The notes beneath the pieces were generated by a model. It was given only the letters and a program-made list of their open reading frames with translations, had not been told where the DNA came from and did no database searches. The position numbers were made by a program, and so were the translations under genes. Positions 43,640-51,213 of a DNA stretch of 64,000 bases are shown piece after piece. This DNA is from CBDFKF01 sp965248765 (GTDB lineage Bacteria > Pseudomonadota > Alphaproteobacteria > VGEJ01). Numbering within the stretch: position 1 is the stretch's first letter; every line of letters begins with the position of its first letter. The DNA lies in NCBI GenBank assembly GCA_965248765.1, contig CBDFKF010000001.1, positions 62,001-126,000 of the forward strand. The letters run 5' to 3'.

Positions 43640-44820
43640 ATTCTCGTATCCCACTCAAAGAGTCGGCGGGCCTCCCCTAGCGCGAAGGGATCGGTCATTC
43701 CGGCGATATAGTCCGCGACGAGACGAGCCGTCTGCGCACTGTTAGGCGGTCCAGCCCGGTCGCGCCATTCGGTCGGCAAGCAATCGGGCTCGGCGAGAAA
43801 GAATGTGAACAGCTCGGTGACGATTCGCCGCGCCTTGGCGTGGGAACGGTTGAGCTTGTAGTGGCCATACATATTGGCATGCAGGAACGTCTTGATGGCG
43901 CTGTTCTGTTCGACCATGACCTCCGTGAAGGCGACCAGCGGTACACCGAGCGCCCGCACCTCGTCCACGTGGCCGGGCGTGGCCGCCGCGATGCGGCCTT
44001 GGGTCTCCGCCATCAGGTCGCTCACCATATGATCGATCAAACGCCGGATCGATTCATGGATCAGCCGGCCGCGCTCCAATCCAGGATGCTTGGCCAACAC
44101 CTCATCGATGATCTCGCCAACGAGCGGCACCTCACGCGCATCGGCAATGTCGAACAGGCCGGCCCGCAACCCGTCGTCGATGTCGTGATTGTTGTAGGCG
44201 ATGTCATCCGCAAGAGCTGCGACTTGCGCCTCCGCCCCTGGCCAGAGGTGGAGTTCGAGATCCTGGGTTTGCGCGTACTCGGCAATAGCCGCTGGCAGAA
44301 CGCCCGTATCAGCGTCAGCCTCCGCCAATAACGGGCCGTTGTGCTTGACGATGCCCTCGAGGGTCTCCCACGTGAGGTTGAGGCCGTCGAAACTAGCGTA
44401 GCGTTGCTCGAGCTTGGTCAGGATGCGCAAACTCTGAGCATTGTGATCGAAACCGCCGAAGGGCCCCATGGCCTTAGCAAGAGCGTCCTCACCGGCATGG
44501 CCGAACGGCGTGTGGCCGAAATCGTGCGCGAGCGCGAGCGCTTCGGTCAGGTCCTCATCCAGCCCCAGCTGGCGCGAGACGGTACGGGCGATCTGGGCGA
44601 CCTCGATCGAGTGGGTCAGCCGCGTCCGGTAATGGTCGCTCTCGTGATAGACGAACACTTGGGTCTTGTGCTTTAGACGCCGGAAGGCGCTGGAATGGAC
44701 GATGCGGTCGCGGTCGCGCTGGAAAGCGGTCCTCGTTGGACTCTCCGGTTCTGGGTGGCGGCGGCCCCTGCTGTCCTCGGGCCGGGTCGCAAAGGGTGCG
44801 CGATGGCGCTGCGCGAACAT
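43636..44820 (-). CDS. dgt: dGTP triphosphohydrolase-like HD protein
   Basis: A 394-residue HD-superfamily enzyme of the deoxyguanosinetriphosphatase-like type 2 group. HD residues are seen in LTHSIEVAQIARTVSRQLGL and ALAHDFGHTPFGHAGEDAL, with LADDIAYNNHDIDDGLRAGL carrying the downstream Asp. The N-terminus holds FQRDRDRIVHSSAFRRLKHK, typical of the family. It hydrolyses dNTPs to nucleosides and triphosphate, shaping nucleotide pools. First gene of a dgt-argS-SPOR-nagZ run; divergent from erpA across 114 bases. Confidence 0.93.
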   Translation of the reverse strand: MFAQRHRAPFATRPEDSRGRRHPEPESPTRTAFQRDRDRIVHSSAFRRLKHKTQVFVYHESDHYRTRLTHSIEVAQIARTVSRQLGLDEDLTEALALAHDFGHTPFGHAGEDALAKAMGPFGGFDHNAQSLRILTKLEQRYASFDGLNLTWETLEGIVKHNGPLLAEADADTGVLPAAIAEYAQTQDLELHLWPGAEAQVAALADDIAYNNHDIDDGLRAGLFDIADAREVPLVGEIIDEVLAKHPGLERGRLIHESIRRLIDHMVSDLMAETQGRIAAATPGHVDEVRALGVPLVAFTEVMVEQNSAIKTFLHANMYGHYKLNRSHAKARRIVTELFTFFLAEPDCLPTEWRDRAGPPNSAQTARLVADYIAGMTDPFALGEARRLFEWDTRI

Positions 44821-44881
44821 TGCGGCAAACTAGCGCGCGGCCCTCGCCGTGATCAAACACCGTCAAGTCAAACTGCGGCAT

Positions 44882-44909
44882 TTGACAGCGGGGATGCATC
44901 ACCTATCTA
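44882..44909 (+). promoter_or_regulatory. Sigma-70-like promoter for erpA
   Basis: A perfect TTGACA (44882-44887) is followed after 16 bases by TATCTA (44904-44909). The ATG is 25 bases downstream, with GAGGAGC as ribosome-binding site. Confidence 0.55.
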
Positions 44910-44934
44910 ATACGTACAGGTCCGAGGAGCCAGC

Positions 44935-45288
44935 ATGACCGCGATCGACTCACGGAGCCGCGAGCTCACCCTTTCGGCCAACGCCATCAAGCGTCTGGCG
45001 GTGATCACGGCCCAGGACAAGCCGGACGATCAAATGTTGCGGGTGACCGTCGCCGGCGGCGGCTGCTCAGGCTTTCAATACAGCTTCGACCTCGACCGCG
45101 CGCGCGGCGACGACGACCTCGTGTTCGGGACCGACGGTATGCGCGTGGTCACCGATTCGATGTCCTTCGAGTTCATCGGCGGCGCCGAGATCGACTACGT
45201 CGAGGAGTTGATTGGCTCGTATTTTACGATCACCAATCCCAACGCCACCGCCTCCTGCAGCTGCGGCGCCTCTTTCGCCGTCGGCTGA
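44935..45288 (+). CDS. erpA: Iron-sulfur cluster insertion protein ErpA (A-type carrier)
   Basis: A 117-residue A-type Fe-S carrier. Three conserved cysteines are present: one in RVTVAGGGCSGFQYSFDLD and two in the C-terminal SCSCGASF. LTLSANAIKRLAVIT and DSMSFEFIGGAEIDYVEELI are family text; the ErpA/IscA split cannot be settled by eye, but the stand-alone position opposite dgt is the usual alphaproteobacterial erpA locus. It hands clusters to target enzymes. Confidence 0.88.
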   Translation: MTAIDSRSRELTLSANAIKRLAVITAQDKPDDQMLRVTVAGGGCSGFQYSFDLDRARGDDDLVFGTDGMRVVTDSMSFEFIGGAEIDYVEELIGSYFTITNPNATASCSCGASFAVG

Positions 45289-45340
45289 TTCCCGCGCGCG
45301 CCGATCCGAATGCCGGGCCATCGGGCCCGAGCCCAAGGCC

Positions 45341-46132
45341 ATGAAGATCGCCACCTTCAACGTCAACTCGATCCGCGCTCGCCTACCCAACCTCCTCGAC
45401 TGGCTGCGCGAAGCCGCGCCCGATGTTGCGCTCCTCCAGGAAACAAAAACCACCGATGACCAGTTTCCCGCGCTCGAGATCGAAGACCTCGGTTACAACA
45501 TCGCCCGGCGCGGCCAAAAGACATACAACGGCGTTGCCATCCTCTCGAAGTCACTGCTCGAAGATGTGGTGCTGGCGCTGCCCGGCGATGAAGCCGATGA
45601 CGAGGCGCGCTATATCGAGGCGCTGACCGGTGGCGTTCGCATCGCCTCGATCTACGTGCCGCAGGGCACCAAGCTCGAGTCCGAGCGCTTCGAATTCAAG
45701 CTCGCTTTCCTTGACCGCCTTCACGCCCACGCCAGCAAGCTGCTCGACCATGAGGAGGAGGCGGTGCTTGGCGGGGATCTCAATGTCGCGCCGGAGCCCG
45801 CGGATGTCTACGACCCCCAAGGCCTAGCCGGCAGCCTTTGCTTCCACCCCGAAGAGCGCGCGCGCCTGCGAAAGCTCCTGTGGCTCGGGTTCGCAGACGG
45901 CTTCCGCGCCTTCCACTCCGAGCCAGCACGCTACAGCTATTGGGACTATCGCGGTCGCTACTGGCGCGCCAACCAGGGCCTGCGCATCGATCACCTGCTG
46001 CTCTCGCCGCACGCCGCCGATCGGCTCATCGCGTGCAACATAGACCGAGACCGCCGCGGCCTGCCCAACCCCTCCGACCACGCTCCCGTATGGTGCGAGA
46101 TTGGCCTCGCGCGCGCCCCGATGTCCGACTGA
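45341..46132 (+). CDS. xth: Exodeoxyribonuclease III
   Basis: A 263-residue AP endonuclease/3' exonuclease. The ATG at 45341 gives MKIATFNVNSIRARLPNLLD. Catalytic-site text is LLQETKTTDDQFP (Glu), GGDLNVAPEPADVYDP (Asp-Asn), LRIDHLLLSP (Asp) and LPNPSDHAPVWCEI (Asp-His). It acts in base-excision repair. The gene follows erpA by 52 bases and may share its promoter. Confidence 0.95.
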   Translation: MKIATFNVNSIRARLPNLLDWLREAAPDVALLQETKTTDDQFPALEIEDLGYNIARRGQKTYNGVAILSKSLLEDVVLALPGDEADDEARYIEALTGGVRIASIYVPQGTKLESERFEFKLAFLDRLHAHASKLLDHEEEAVLGGDLNVAPEPADVYDPQGLAGSLCFHPEERARLRKLLWLGFADGFRAFHSEPARYSYWDYRGRYWRANQGLRIDHLLLSPHAADRLIACNIDRDRRGLPNPSDHAPVWCEIGLARAPMSD

Positions 46133-46159
46133 CTCTACTGCGGCGCTTTGGCGCGACCG

Positions 46160-46546
46160 CTATACCAGGCTCTTTCGCGCGGCCATGAAGGCGGGTGGAG
46201 CACGCCATGTTTCGGGCAGGTGCGTATTGGCCCAGCGGCAGATCTCTTGTAGCACCGGCAACAGCGTCTCGCCTATCGCCGTTAGCCGATACTCGTAGCG
46301 AATGGGCCGGTCCTGGTACGGTTCCCGCCGCATCAAGCCGACCTCCTCGAGCCTCTTGAGCCGGCTCGCGAGGATGTTGGGGGCGATACTCTCGGGCGAG
46401 TCGAGGAAGTCCTGGTAACGCGTCTTGCCGTTCAGCACGTCGCGCACGATCACCAACGACCAGCGATCGCCCACGAGGTCGAGGGTCGAAGCGATCGGAC
46501 AACCCGAGCGCGTCTCCAAAATGATGCCAGTGTCGGCGATTCGCAT
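46160..46546 (-). CDS. HxlR-family transcriptional regulator
   Basis: A 128-residue winged-helix repressor-type protein. SGCPIASTLDLVGDRWSLVI carries the conserved Cys that senses electrophiles or oxidation in this family; RFQDFLDSPESIAPNILASR-like recognition text and YRLTAIGETLLPVLQEICRW complete the domain. The start ATG at 46546 follows from MRIADTGIILE. It is divergent from a GFA-family gene with a 25-base near-perfect inverted repeat between them, its likely operator. The GFA/TfoX pair is thus its likely target, together with itself. Confidence 0.88.
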   Translation of the reverse strand: MRIADTGIILETRSGCPIASTLDLVGDRWSLVIVRDVLNGKTRYQDFLDSPESIAPNILASRLKRLEEVGLMRREPYQDRPIRYEYRLTAIGETLLPVLQEICRWANTHLPETWRAPPAFMAARKSLV

Positions 46547-46568
46547 GTTGCATCCCCGTTTGCCGGAT

Positions 46569-46593
46569 AGTACCTTGCATTTCGCAAGTGACT
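46569..46593. promoter_or_regulatory. Inverted-repeat operator for the HxlR regulator
   Basis: AGTACCTTGC-ATTTC-GCAAGTGACT: the two 10-base arms are complementary at 8 positions. It lies in the 63-base space between the divergent HxlR and GFA genes, where both promoters must be. Confidence 0.6.
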
Positions 46594-46609
46594 ATAGCAG
46601 GAGGCAGTG

Positions 46610-47062
46610 ATGACGGAAGTATTTTTGGGCGGTTGCTTGTGCGGCGCGGTCCGCTACCGATGTGCAGCGGCACCAATTGGGGGCGGCCATTGCCACTGTG
46701 AGGACTGTCGCCGCTCCAGCGGCACCGGCCATTGTTCCCATCTTGCCGTAGCCGATGACGCATTCACACTCACCGGCCAGACCCAAAGCTATGCCAAACC
46801 CGCAGACAGCGGAAACCTCGTCACGCGTCACTTTTGCCCAACCTGCGGCGCCCCCGTGTTCTCGGTGAACTCGGGCTTTCACAGTTTGGTTTTCGTACGC
46901 GCCTCCAGCCTCGACGACCTCGAAGTCTTCAAGCCGACCATGGTCGTGTACACGCGGTCCGCAGCCTCGTGGGACCACATGGACCCGTCGCTCCCGGCCT
47001 ATCCGGAGATGGCGCCACAGAACGACCGGCCCCCGGAAGTCATGTCCGCCCAGCAGGGCTGA
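46610..47062 (+). CDS. GFA-family (glutathione-dependent formaldehyde-activating enzyme-like) protein
   Basis: A 150-residue zinc protein of the GFA/CENP-V fold. The zinc Cys pattern is visible: GGCLCGAVRYRC, HCHCEDCRRSSG and HFCPTCGAPVFS. GFA members were named for a proposed role in S-hydroxymethylglutathione formation; for most, the substrate is unknown. I choose the ATG at 46610 because AGGAGG lies 5 bases upstream; a GTG at 46607 is too close to that site. It is paired with the TfoX-domain gene, 7 bases on. Confidence 0.87.
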   Translation: MTEVFLGGCLCGAVRYRCAAAPIGGGHCHCEDCRRSSGTGHCSHLAVADDAFTLTGQTQSYAKPADSGNLVTRHFCPTCGAPVFSVNSGFHSLVFVRASSLDDLEVFKPTMVVYTRSAASWDHMDPSLPAYPEMAPQNDRPPEVMSAQQG

Positions 47063-47069
47063 ACGGACC

Positions 47070-47402
47070 ATGACCTTCGATAACAAGCTCGCCGCCCGCA
47101 TCCGCGTCCAACTGAGCGAGCGCGCGGACGTCGAAGAGAAGCCGATGTTCGGCGGCCTCACTTTCATGGTGGCCGGCCATATGTGTTGCGGCGTGGCCGG
47201 CGATGAACTCGTCGTGCGGGTCGGAGCCGATGGAACTGAAGAGGCGGTGGCACGGCGCTATGCACGACCATGCGATTTCACGGGCCGGCCGATGAAGGGC
47301 ATGGTGACCGTCACCGCCGAGGGTTATCGCACCAAAGCGGCGCTCGCAGGGTGGGTAGCTACAGCCCTCGCGTTCGTCGACTCCCTACCGCCCCGACGTT
47401 GA
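47070..47402 (+). CDS. TfoX N-terminal domain protein
   Basis: A 110-residue protein consisting of the TfoX N-terminal domain alone: EKPMFGGLTFMVAGHMCCGV and GRPMKGMVTVTAEGYRTKAA are typical. The C-terminal DNA-binding part of Sxy/TfoX competence regulators is missing, as in the many short stand-alone members whose role is unclear. Seven bases after the GFA gene. Confidence 0.85.
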   Translation: MTFDNKLAARIRVQLSERADVEEKPMFGGLTFMVAGHMCCGVAGDELVVRVGADGTEEAVARRYARPCDFTGRPMKGMVTVTAEGYRTKAALAGWVATALAFVDSLPPRR

Positions 47403-47420
47403 GCCTCGTGGTGGTCGCGC

Positions 47421-48392
47421 TCAGCTCACATGCGGCATCACCGCTTCTGCGAAGCGCTCCATGCTCTCCTGGGACTCCGCGAGGGTGTCACGAAGGAAGT
47501 TGAAGCCAACCGTCGTAACACCAAGCTCCGCCATCGCCTGCAGGTCCTCGACAATCTTTTCATGGCCTCCCAGCAGGAGGTGTTGACCACCGTCCTCGAG
47601 ACGCGGGTCGGCATTGTCTGAGTACCACACCGCCCAATACGCGAGAGTAACGTCCGCAGGATCGCGCCCCGCCTCCTCGATGAGCGTGCGCAGACGCACC
47701 ACCGCGTCGCTGTAGCGCCCCAGGGTGTTGAGGGGATAACGGGGATCATCGCCGCGGTCGTCGGACCCGACGGGGTACCAACCATCGCCGAGCCGAGCCG
47801 AGCGGCGCATCGCCGGCGGGCTGTCGCCGCCGATCCAGATCGGCGGGTGCGGTCGTTGCACAGGAAGCGGGCGGGAATAGATGTTGGAGAAGTTGACGTA
47901 GTCCCCCGCGAAGCTAGGCTCTTCGTTGGTCCACAGTTCGCGATAGACGTTGATGAACTCGTCGGTCACTCGCCCACGCTCGGCAAACGGCGGCGCATCG
48001 ACCGCCTCGAATTCCTCGCGCATCCAGCCGGTGCCGCAGCCGACGATCACGCGGCCGCCGGAGGCGACATCCATGGTCGCTAGCTGCCGCGCGGTCAGCA
48101 CGGCCGGGCGATACGGCACCACCATCACGGAGGGCATGATGTGCGCCGTCTGCGTCATGCCGAGGACGACGGCCATCAGCGCGAGCGGTTCCAGATGATC
48201 CCCTGTGTCAAAGACGGTGGTGAAGCCGCCCGTCTCGTATGGGTAGACATGCTCCCACTTCTTGGGAATCACGATGTGGTCGGGGATCGCCATCATCGTG
48301 AAACCCAGTTCCTCGGCGCGCTTGGCAATGGCGGCAATCGCCTCAGCGTTTGCAAGCGGCCCGCGGGCCGGAATCGTCATACCCAGTTGCAT
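47421..48392 (-). CDS. LLM-class flavin-dependent oxidoreductase (F420/FMN type)
   Basis: A 323-residue luciferase-like monooxygenase fold protein. MQLGMTIPARGPLANAEAIA, ASGGRVIVGCGTGWMREEFE and RPHPPIWIGGDSPPAMRRSA are class markers; DHIVIPKKWEHVYPYETGGF is the region near the cofactor. Annotated relatives are called F420-dependent, but the cofactor cannot be read here. Converges with the TfoX gene, and its promoter side faces the IS3 element. Confidence 0.88.
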   Translation of the reverse strand: MQLGMTIPARGPLANAEAIAAIAKRAEELGFTMMAIPDHIVIPKKWEHVYPYETGGFTTVFDTGDHLEPLALMAVVLGMTQTAHIMPSVMVVPYRPAVLTARQLATMDVASGGRVIVGCGTGWMREEFEAVDAPPFAERGRVTDEFINVYRELWTNEEPSFAGDYVNFSNIYSRPLPVQRPHPPIWIGGDSPPAMRRSARLGDGWYPVGSDDRGDDPRYPLNTLGRYSDAVVRLRTLIEEAGRDPADVTLAYWAVWYSDNADPRLEDGGQHLLLGGHEKIVEDLQAMAELGVTTVGFNFLRDTLAESQESMERFAEAVMPHVS

Positions 48393-48516
48393 GGTCGGAT
48401 ACTCCTTCGTGGCCGGCCCAGGACAGCCGGTGCGGCGCGATTATAACGGCCGAGCGCGGCGGGGCGTCCCCCTGCCATCGAGCCGACTGGCCTGCCCCCG
48501 ATTAGTGGTCCAGCGC

Positions 48517-49408
48517 TTAAGTTAGAGTTTGGCGCGGGTTAAGTTGATGGGCCAACCGTAGCCCATCAACAGCGTAGGTTGGCCCCTCAACGTTTGGCAA
48601 GATGGTTTCTGGGGCCGGCGGTCTGTATCCGAGCGAGCTATGCGGCCGGATGGTATTGTAGTGATGCCGCCATCGTGGCCTCCTTCAGTGTATAGAAGAT
48701 CTCCGTGTTCAGGATTTCGTCCCGGAGCTTTGAGTTGAAGCTCTCGTTGTATCCGTTCTCCCAAGGTGACCCGGGCTCGATATAGAGGGTCTTGACGCCG
48801 ATCCTGCCGAGCCAGTCGCGGACGGCATGAGCGGTAAACTCTGAGCCGTTGTCGGAACGGATATGATCCGGGGGGCCATGTTGGACGAAGAGCTCGGTCA
48901 GACAATGGAGTACATTGTCCGAGTTCAATCTTCGCTCGACGACAACGGCCATGCACCGCCTGGTAAACTCATCGATCACGGTGAGCATGCGGAACTTCCT
49001 CCCATCGTGTGTTCGATCCATGACGAAGTCATAGGACCAGACGTGATTGGGCCAGCACGGCCGCAGACGGATGCAGGATCCGTCGTTGAGCCACAGCCTG
49101 CCCCGTTTCGGTTGCTTCTGTGGGAGCTTCAGCCCCTCCCGCCGCCAGATGCGCTGGACCCGCTTGGCGTTCACGTGCCAACCTTCGGTCCTGAGCAAGG
49201 CAGTGATCCGCCGATAGCCATATCTGCCATACTGGCTGGCCAAGCGGATGATCGCGGCCGTGAGTGCCTCTTCATCATCCCGACCACGGGGTCTCTTGCG
49301 CTGGGTTGAGCGATGTTGGCCTGCAACAGCACAGGTACGTCGCTCGGAGATTCCCAATTCGGCCTGGAGATGATCAACACACTGCCGGCGACGGGCGGGG
49401 CTTAGCAA
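48517..49408 (-). pseudogene. IS3 transposase OrfB, frameshifted near the C-terminus
   Basis: The rve catalytic domain is clear: NHVWSYDFVMDRTHDGRKF (first Asp), DHIRSDNGSEFTAHAV (second Asp) and SPWENGYNESFNSKLRDEIL (Glu). After FYTLKEA the frame goes wrong and stops at 48638 as ATMAASLQYHPAA; shifted by one, it resumes as HYNTIRPHSSLGYRPPAPET and runs to a TAA at 48517. Several residues expected between KEA and HYNT are missing, so a short deletion not divisible by three is likely. All catalytic residues precede the break; activity is uncertain. Confidence 0.82.
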
Positions 49409-49680
49409 TTTCCCTCGAGCGCCTCTTTCAAGATCAGCTTATCCAACGTCAGATCCGAGATCGCCTTCCGGAGACGGCCATTCTCCTTCTCCAGGTCCTT
49501 CAGACGCTTGGCCTGGTCAGTACGAAGGCCGCCATATTCCTTGCGCCAGCGATAGTAACTCTGCTCCGATACGCCGAGCGTGCGACAAGCTTGACCAACG
49601 GACTGGCCCTGCGCCAAGGCCACCTCGGCTTCGCGCAACATGCTGATAATCTGTTCTGGGGTGTAGCGTTTACGGCTCAT
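49402..49680 (-). CDS. IS3 transposase OrfA
   Basis: A 92-residue HTH protein with MSRKRYTPEQIISMLREAEV, a helix-turn-helix (SVGQACRTLGVSEQSYYRWR) and a leucine-zipper-like end (RLKDLEKENGRLRKAISDLT). It overlaps orfB by 7 bases, the arrangement that allows programmed -1 frameshifting into OrfAB in this family. I start at the ATG at 49680; the frame is open 11 codons further into the terminal region. Confidence 0.88.
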   Translation of the reverse strand: MSRKRYTPEQIISMLREAEVALAQGQSVGQACRTLGVSEQSYYRWRKEYGGLRTDQAKRLKDLEKENGRLRKAISDLTLDKLILKEALEGNC

Positions 49681-49831
49681 TTTGTCCTCCTTTCGAGGGG
49701 CAAAATGCGCCAAACTCTCTTAACAAATCTGGACCACTTTTAGGGGGGCACTCCACCGACTCGAGACTTCTCGCGCTATGCGACGTTTTCAGCGCAGGTG
49801 CGCACCCAAGGAGGAGAGGAGGCTCTGCCAC

Positions 49832-49984
49832 GCCCGGCTCGAATGCGAGCACGCCGGTGACGCTCGGTGTGAACTGAAACAGGCCCTCGGGACGCCACCA
49901 AATAGCGATCTCGCCGGTGAATACGGCGAAGGCACGCTCCGGGCTTGTTGCAACGCGCAGCGAGACGAGGATGCGCGAGGTCAT
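49832..49984 (-). pseudogene. SRPBCC (AHSA1/CalC-like) protein, N-terminal fragment
   Basis: The first 51 codons are recognisable: MTSRILVSLRVATSPERAFA, then VFTGEIAIWWRPEGLFQFTP and SVTGVLAFEPG, the start of an AHSA1/START-like ligand-binding domain of about 150 residues. After FEPG the open frame continues but no longer resembles the family, and at 49755 the IS3 tip begins. Because the resemblance ends 77 bases before the IS, the truncation predates or is independent of the insertion. It overlaps arsR by 4 bases; ArsR-SRPBCC pairs are common. Confidence 0.65.
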
Positions 49985-50322
49985 CGTGTCTCCTCGGCAT
50001 ACGCTTTGAACGCCGCGAGCTGCTGGGTCCAAAGTCGCTCGGTTTCCTCGATCCACTCCTTGAGGTGCGCCATTGGCTCGGGCCTCAGACTGTAAATACG
50101 CACACGGGCATCGAACTCGGGGTGGGTGTCCTCGATAAGGCCGCTCGCGCGTAGCGCCCTCAAGTGACGGCTCATCGCCGGCGGGCTCAGACCGATGATC
50201 TTGGCAAGCTCCCCCGCGCGGCGGGGTCGTTCCCGCAAAAGGTCGATCGCGTGCCGCCGGTGGGGATCGGCGAGCGCCGTCAGCGTGCGATCAAGCGTCG
50301 CCTCCGCCTCACGCCCACCCAT
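49981..50322 (-). CDS. ArsR-family transcriptional regulator
   Basis: A 113-residue winged-helix protein. TLTALADPHRRHAIDLLRER, then RRAGELAKIIGLSPPAMSRH and LRALRASGLIEDTHPEFDAR, give the standard ArsR fold. No metal-binding Cys motif is present. The downstream partner is an SRPBCC gene, as in the ArsR-AHSA1 class whose inducers are unknown. The ATG at 50322 (MGGREAEATLDRTL) fits best; it overlaps the end of the VOC fragment by 14 bases. Confidence 0.85.
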   Translation of the reverse strand: MGGREAEATLDRTLTALADPHRRHAIDLLRERPRRAGELAKIIGLSPPAMSRHLRALRASGLIEDTHPEFDARVRIYSLRPEPMAHLKEWIEETERLWTQQLAAFKAYAEETR

Positions 50323-50596
50323 CGATCTTGAGACCGCTCGCCTTCTCGGCATCTTCTCGCGTCACCTGCCGGACCGTCTGGCCGAAACTCCAGACATGGC
50401 CCTCCGGGTCCTTCACCGAGTAGACGCGGTCGCCGTAGAACTGATCCTCGAGCTCGCGGATGACCACTGCTCCGGCCGCTCTAGCCCGCGCGCAATGCGC
50501 GTCGATAGCATCCTCCAGGTGGACGTGGATTGATTGCGTGTTCTTGCCGCCGACCGAGCTTGGTACCCAGCGACGGCCGGCGAAACGAAGCGTCCA
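50309..50596 (-). pseudogene. VOC/glyoxalase-fold protein, C-terminal fragment
   Basis: The minus strand reads KNTQSIHVHLEDAIDAHCAR, then AAGAVVIRELEDQFYGDRVY and SVKDPEGHVWSFGQTVRQV, ending IDGWA at the TGA at 50309. This is the second half of a VOC superfamily protein. No start codon occurs in frame before a TAA just upstream, and the N-terminal betaalpha-beta module is missing. It is probably a truncated cassette member of the ArsR-SRPBCC cluster. Confidence 0.65.
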
Positions 50597-50619
50597 TGAT
50601 CGTTGTCCTTAACGCCCTA

Positions 50620-50654
50620 GACAATATTTGTCGATATAGTGAAATATATGTCAA
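50620..50654 (-). promoter_or_regulatory. AT-rich dyad and -35-like box upstream of the ArsR cluster
   Basis: On the minus strand TTGACA (50649-50654) is followed by TATATTTCACTATATCG and GACAAATATTGTC (50620-50632), a near-perfect 13-base palindrome. This AT-rich patch is exceptional in this GC-rich region. No good -10 box at normal spacing was found. An ArsR operator overlapping the promoter is the likeliest reading. Confidence 0.45.
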
Positions 50655-50706
50655 CCCGCCGCAACGATGCGCCGATGCGATAACCAGGCCGGGCAGTCAA
50701 TACTGC

Positions 50707-51207
50707 TCAAATAGAACTCGAAGCCCTGACGAAGGTGCGCAGTGCATCGCTGCGGCCGTAGATGATCTCATTCTCGCTTGTCCGGGCCCACGCCCTGCGG
50801 ACGTCGCCGAAAGCCGGGTGCTCGCGTATCGCGGAATCGAGATGAGCGGCGACCGCCTCACCCGGCGCCAGGTCGCGGGGCCACGGCTTGTTGTCGTGCA
50901 GATGCGGCTCGGCCATGGCGAGCCAAGGCTCATCGTAGCGACCAGCGAGACCCACCTCGTCTATGCGCACAGACGCACGGCTTTTGTTGACGATCTCGAG
51001 GCACAGCCCCGGCGCGCCGACGGGCGGCTGCCCGAGCCCGTCGAATTCATGCGGATCATCGCTCATAACAACGGCGTGCGCCGAGATAGCAATCACGAGC
51101 TTCGGCGTTAGGGCAAGCGCAGGGCCCGCGCCCAGGTGGACAACGCGAGCGAGCGAATCGACCAACCTCTCGCGAGTTCCGCCGCCGCCCAATTCTCGCT
51201 TCCCCAA
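50707..51207 (-). CDS. Hypothetical protein (about 166 residues)
   Basis: I do not recognise this protein. Its core is coherent: LTPKLVIAISAHAVVMSDDP, CLEIVNKSRASVRIDEVGLA, then KPWPRDLAPGEAVAAHLDSA and ARTSENEIIYGRSDALRTFV. The pattern is a beta-rich domain of alternating hydrophobic strands that recalls small hypothetical proteins found in alphaproteobacterial phages and chromosomes. The start is uncertain; TTG at 51207 lies 6 bases after the ilvD stop, and starts near the LTPK segment are also possible. It may be co-transcribed with ilvD. Confidence 0.5.
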   Translation of the reverse strand: MGKRELGGGGTRERLVDSLARVVHLGAGPALALTPKLVIAISAHAVVMSDDPHEFDGLGQPPVGAPGLCLEIVNKSRASVRIDEVGLAGRYDEPWLAMAEPHLHDNKPWPRDLAPGEAVAAHLDSAIREHPAFGDVRRAWARTSENEIIYGRSDALRTFVRASSSI

Positions 51208-51213
51208 GGCCCC

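Larger units (their letters stand above)
48488..49755 (-). mobile_element. IS3-family insertion sequence (IS407-like group)
   Basis: A 1,268-base element with imperfect terminal repeats: left TGGCCTGCCCCCGATTAGTG and right (inward) TGGAGTGCCCCCCTAAAAGT, both continuing into GGTCCAG and a shared GAGTTTGGCGC. The element is bracketed by CCGAC at 48483-48487 and 49756-49760, a 5-base target-site duplication, so these are genuine tips and insertion is recent or undisturbed. It holds orfA and orfB with a typical overlap. Confidence 0.88.

Noticed and set aside
50649..50654. A complete sigma-70 promoter at the ArsR cluster
   Set aside because: TTGACA is perfect but no acceptable -10 element lies at 15-19 bases; kept only as a regulatory patch.
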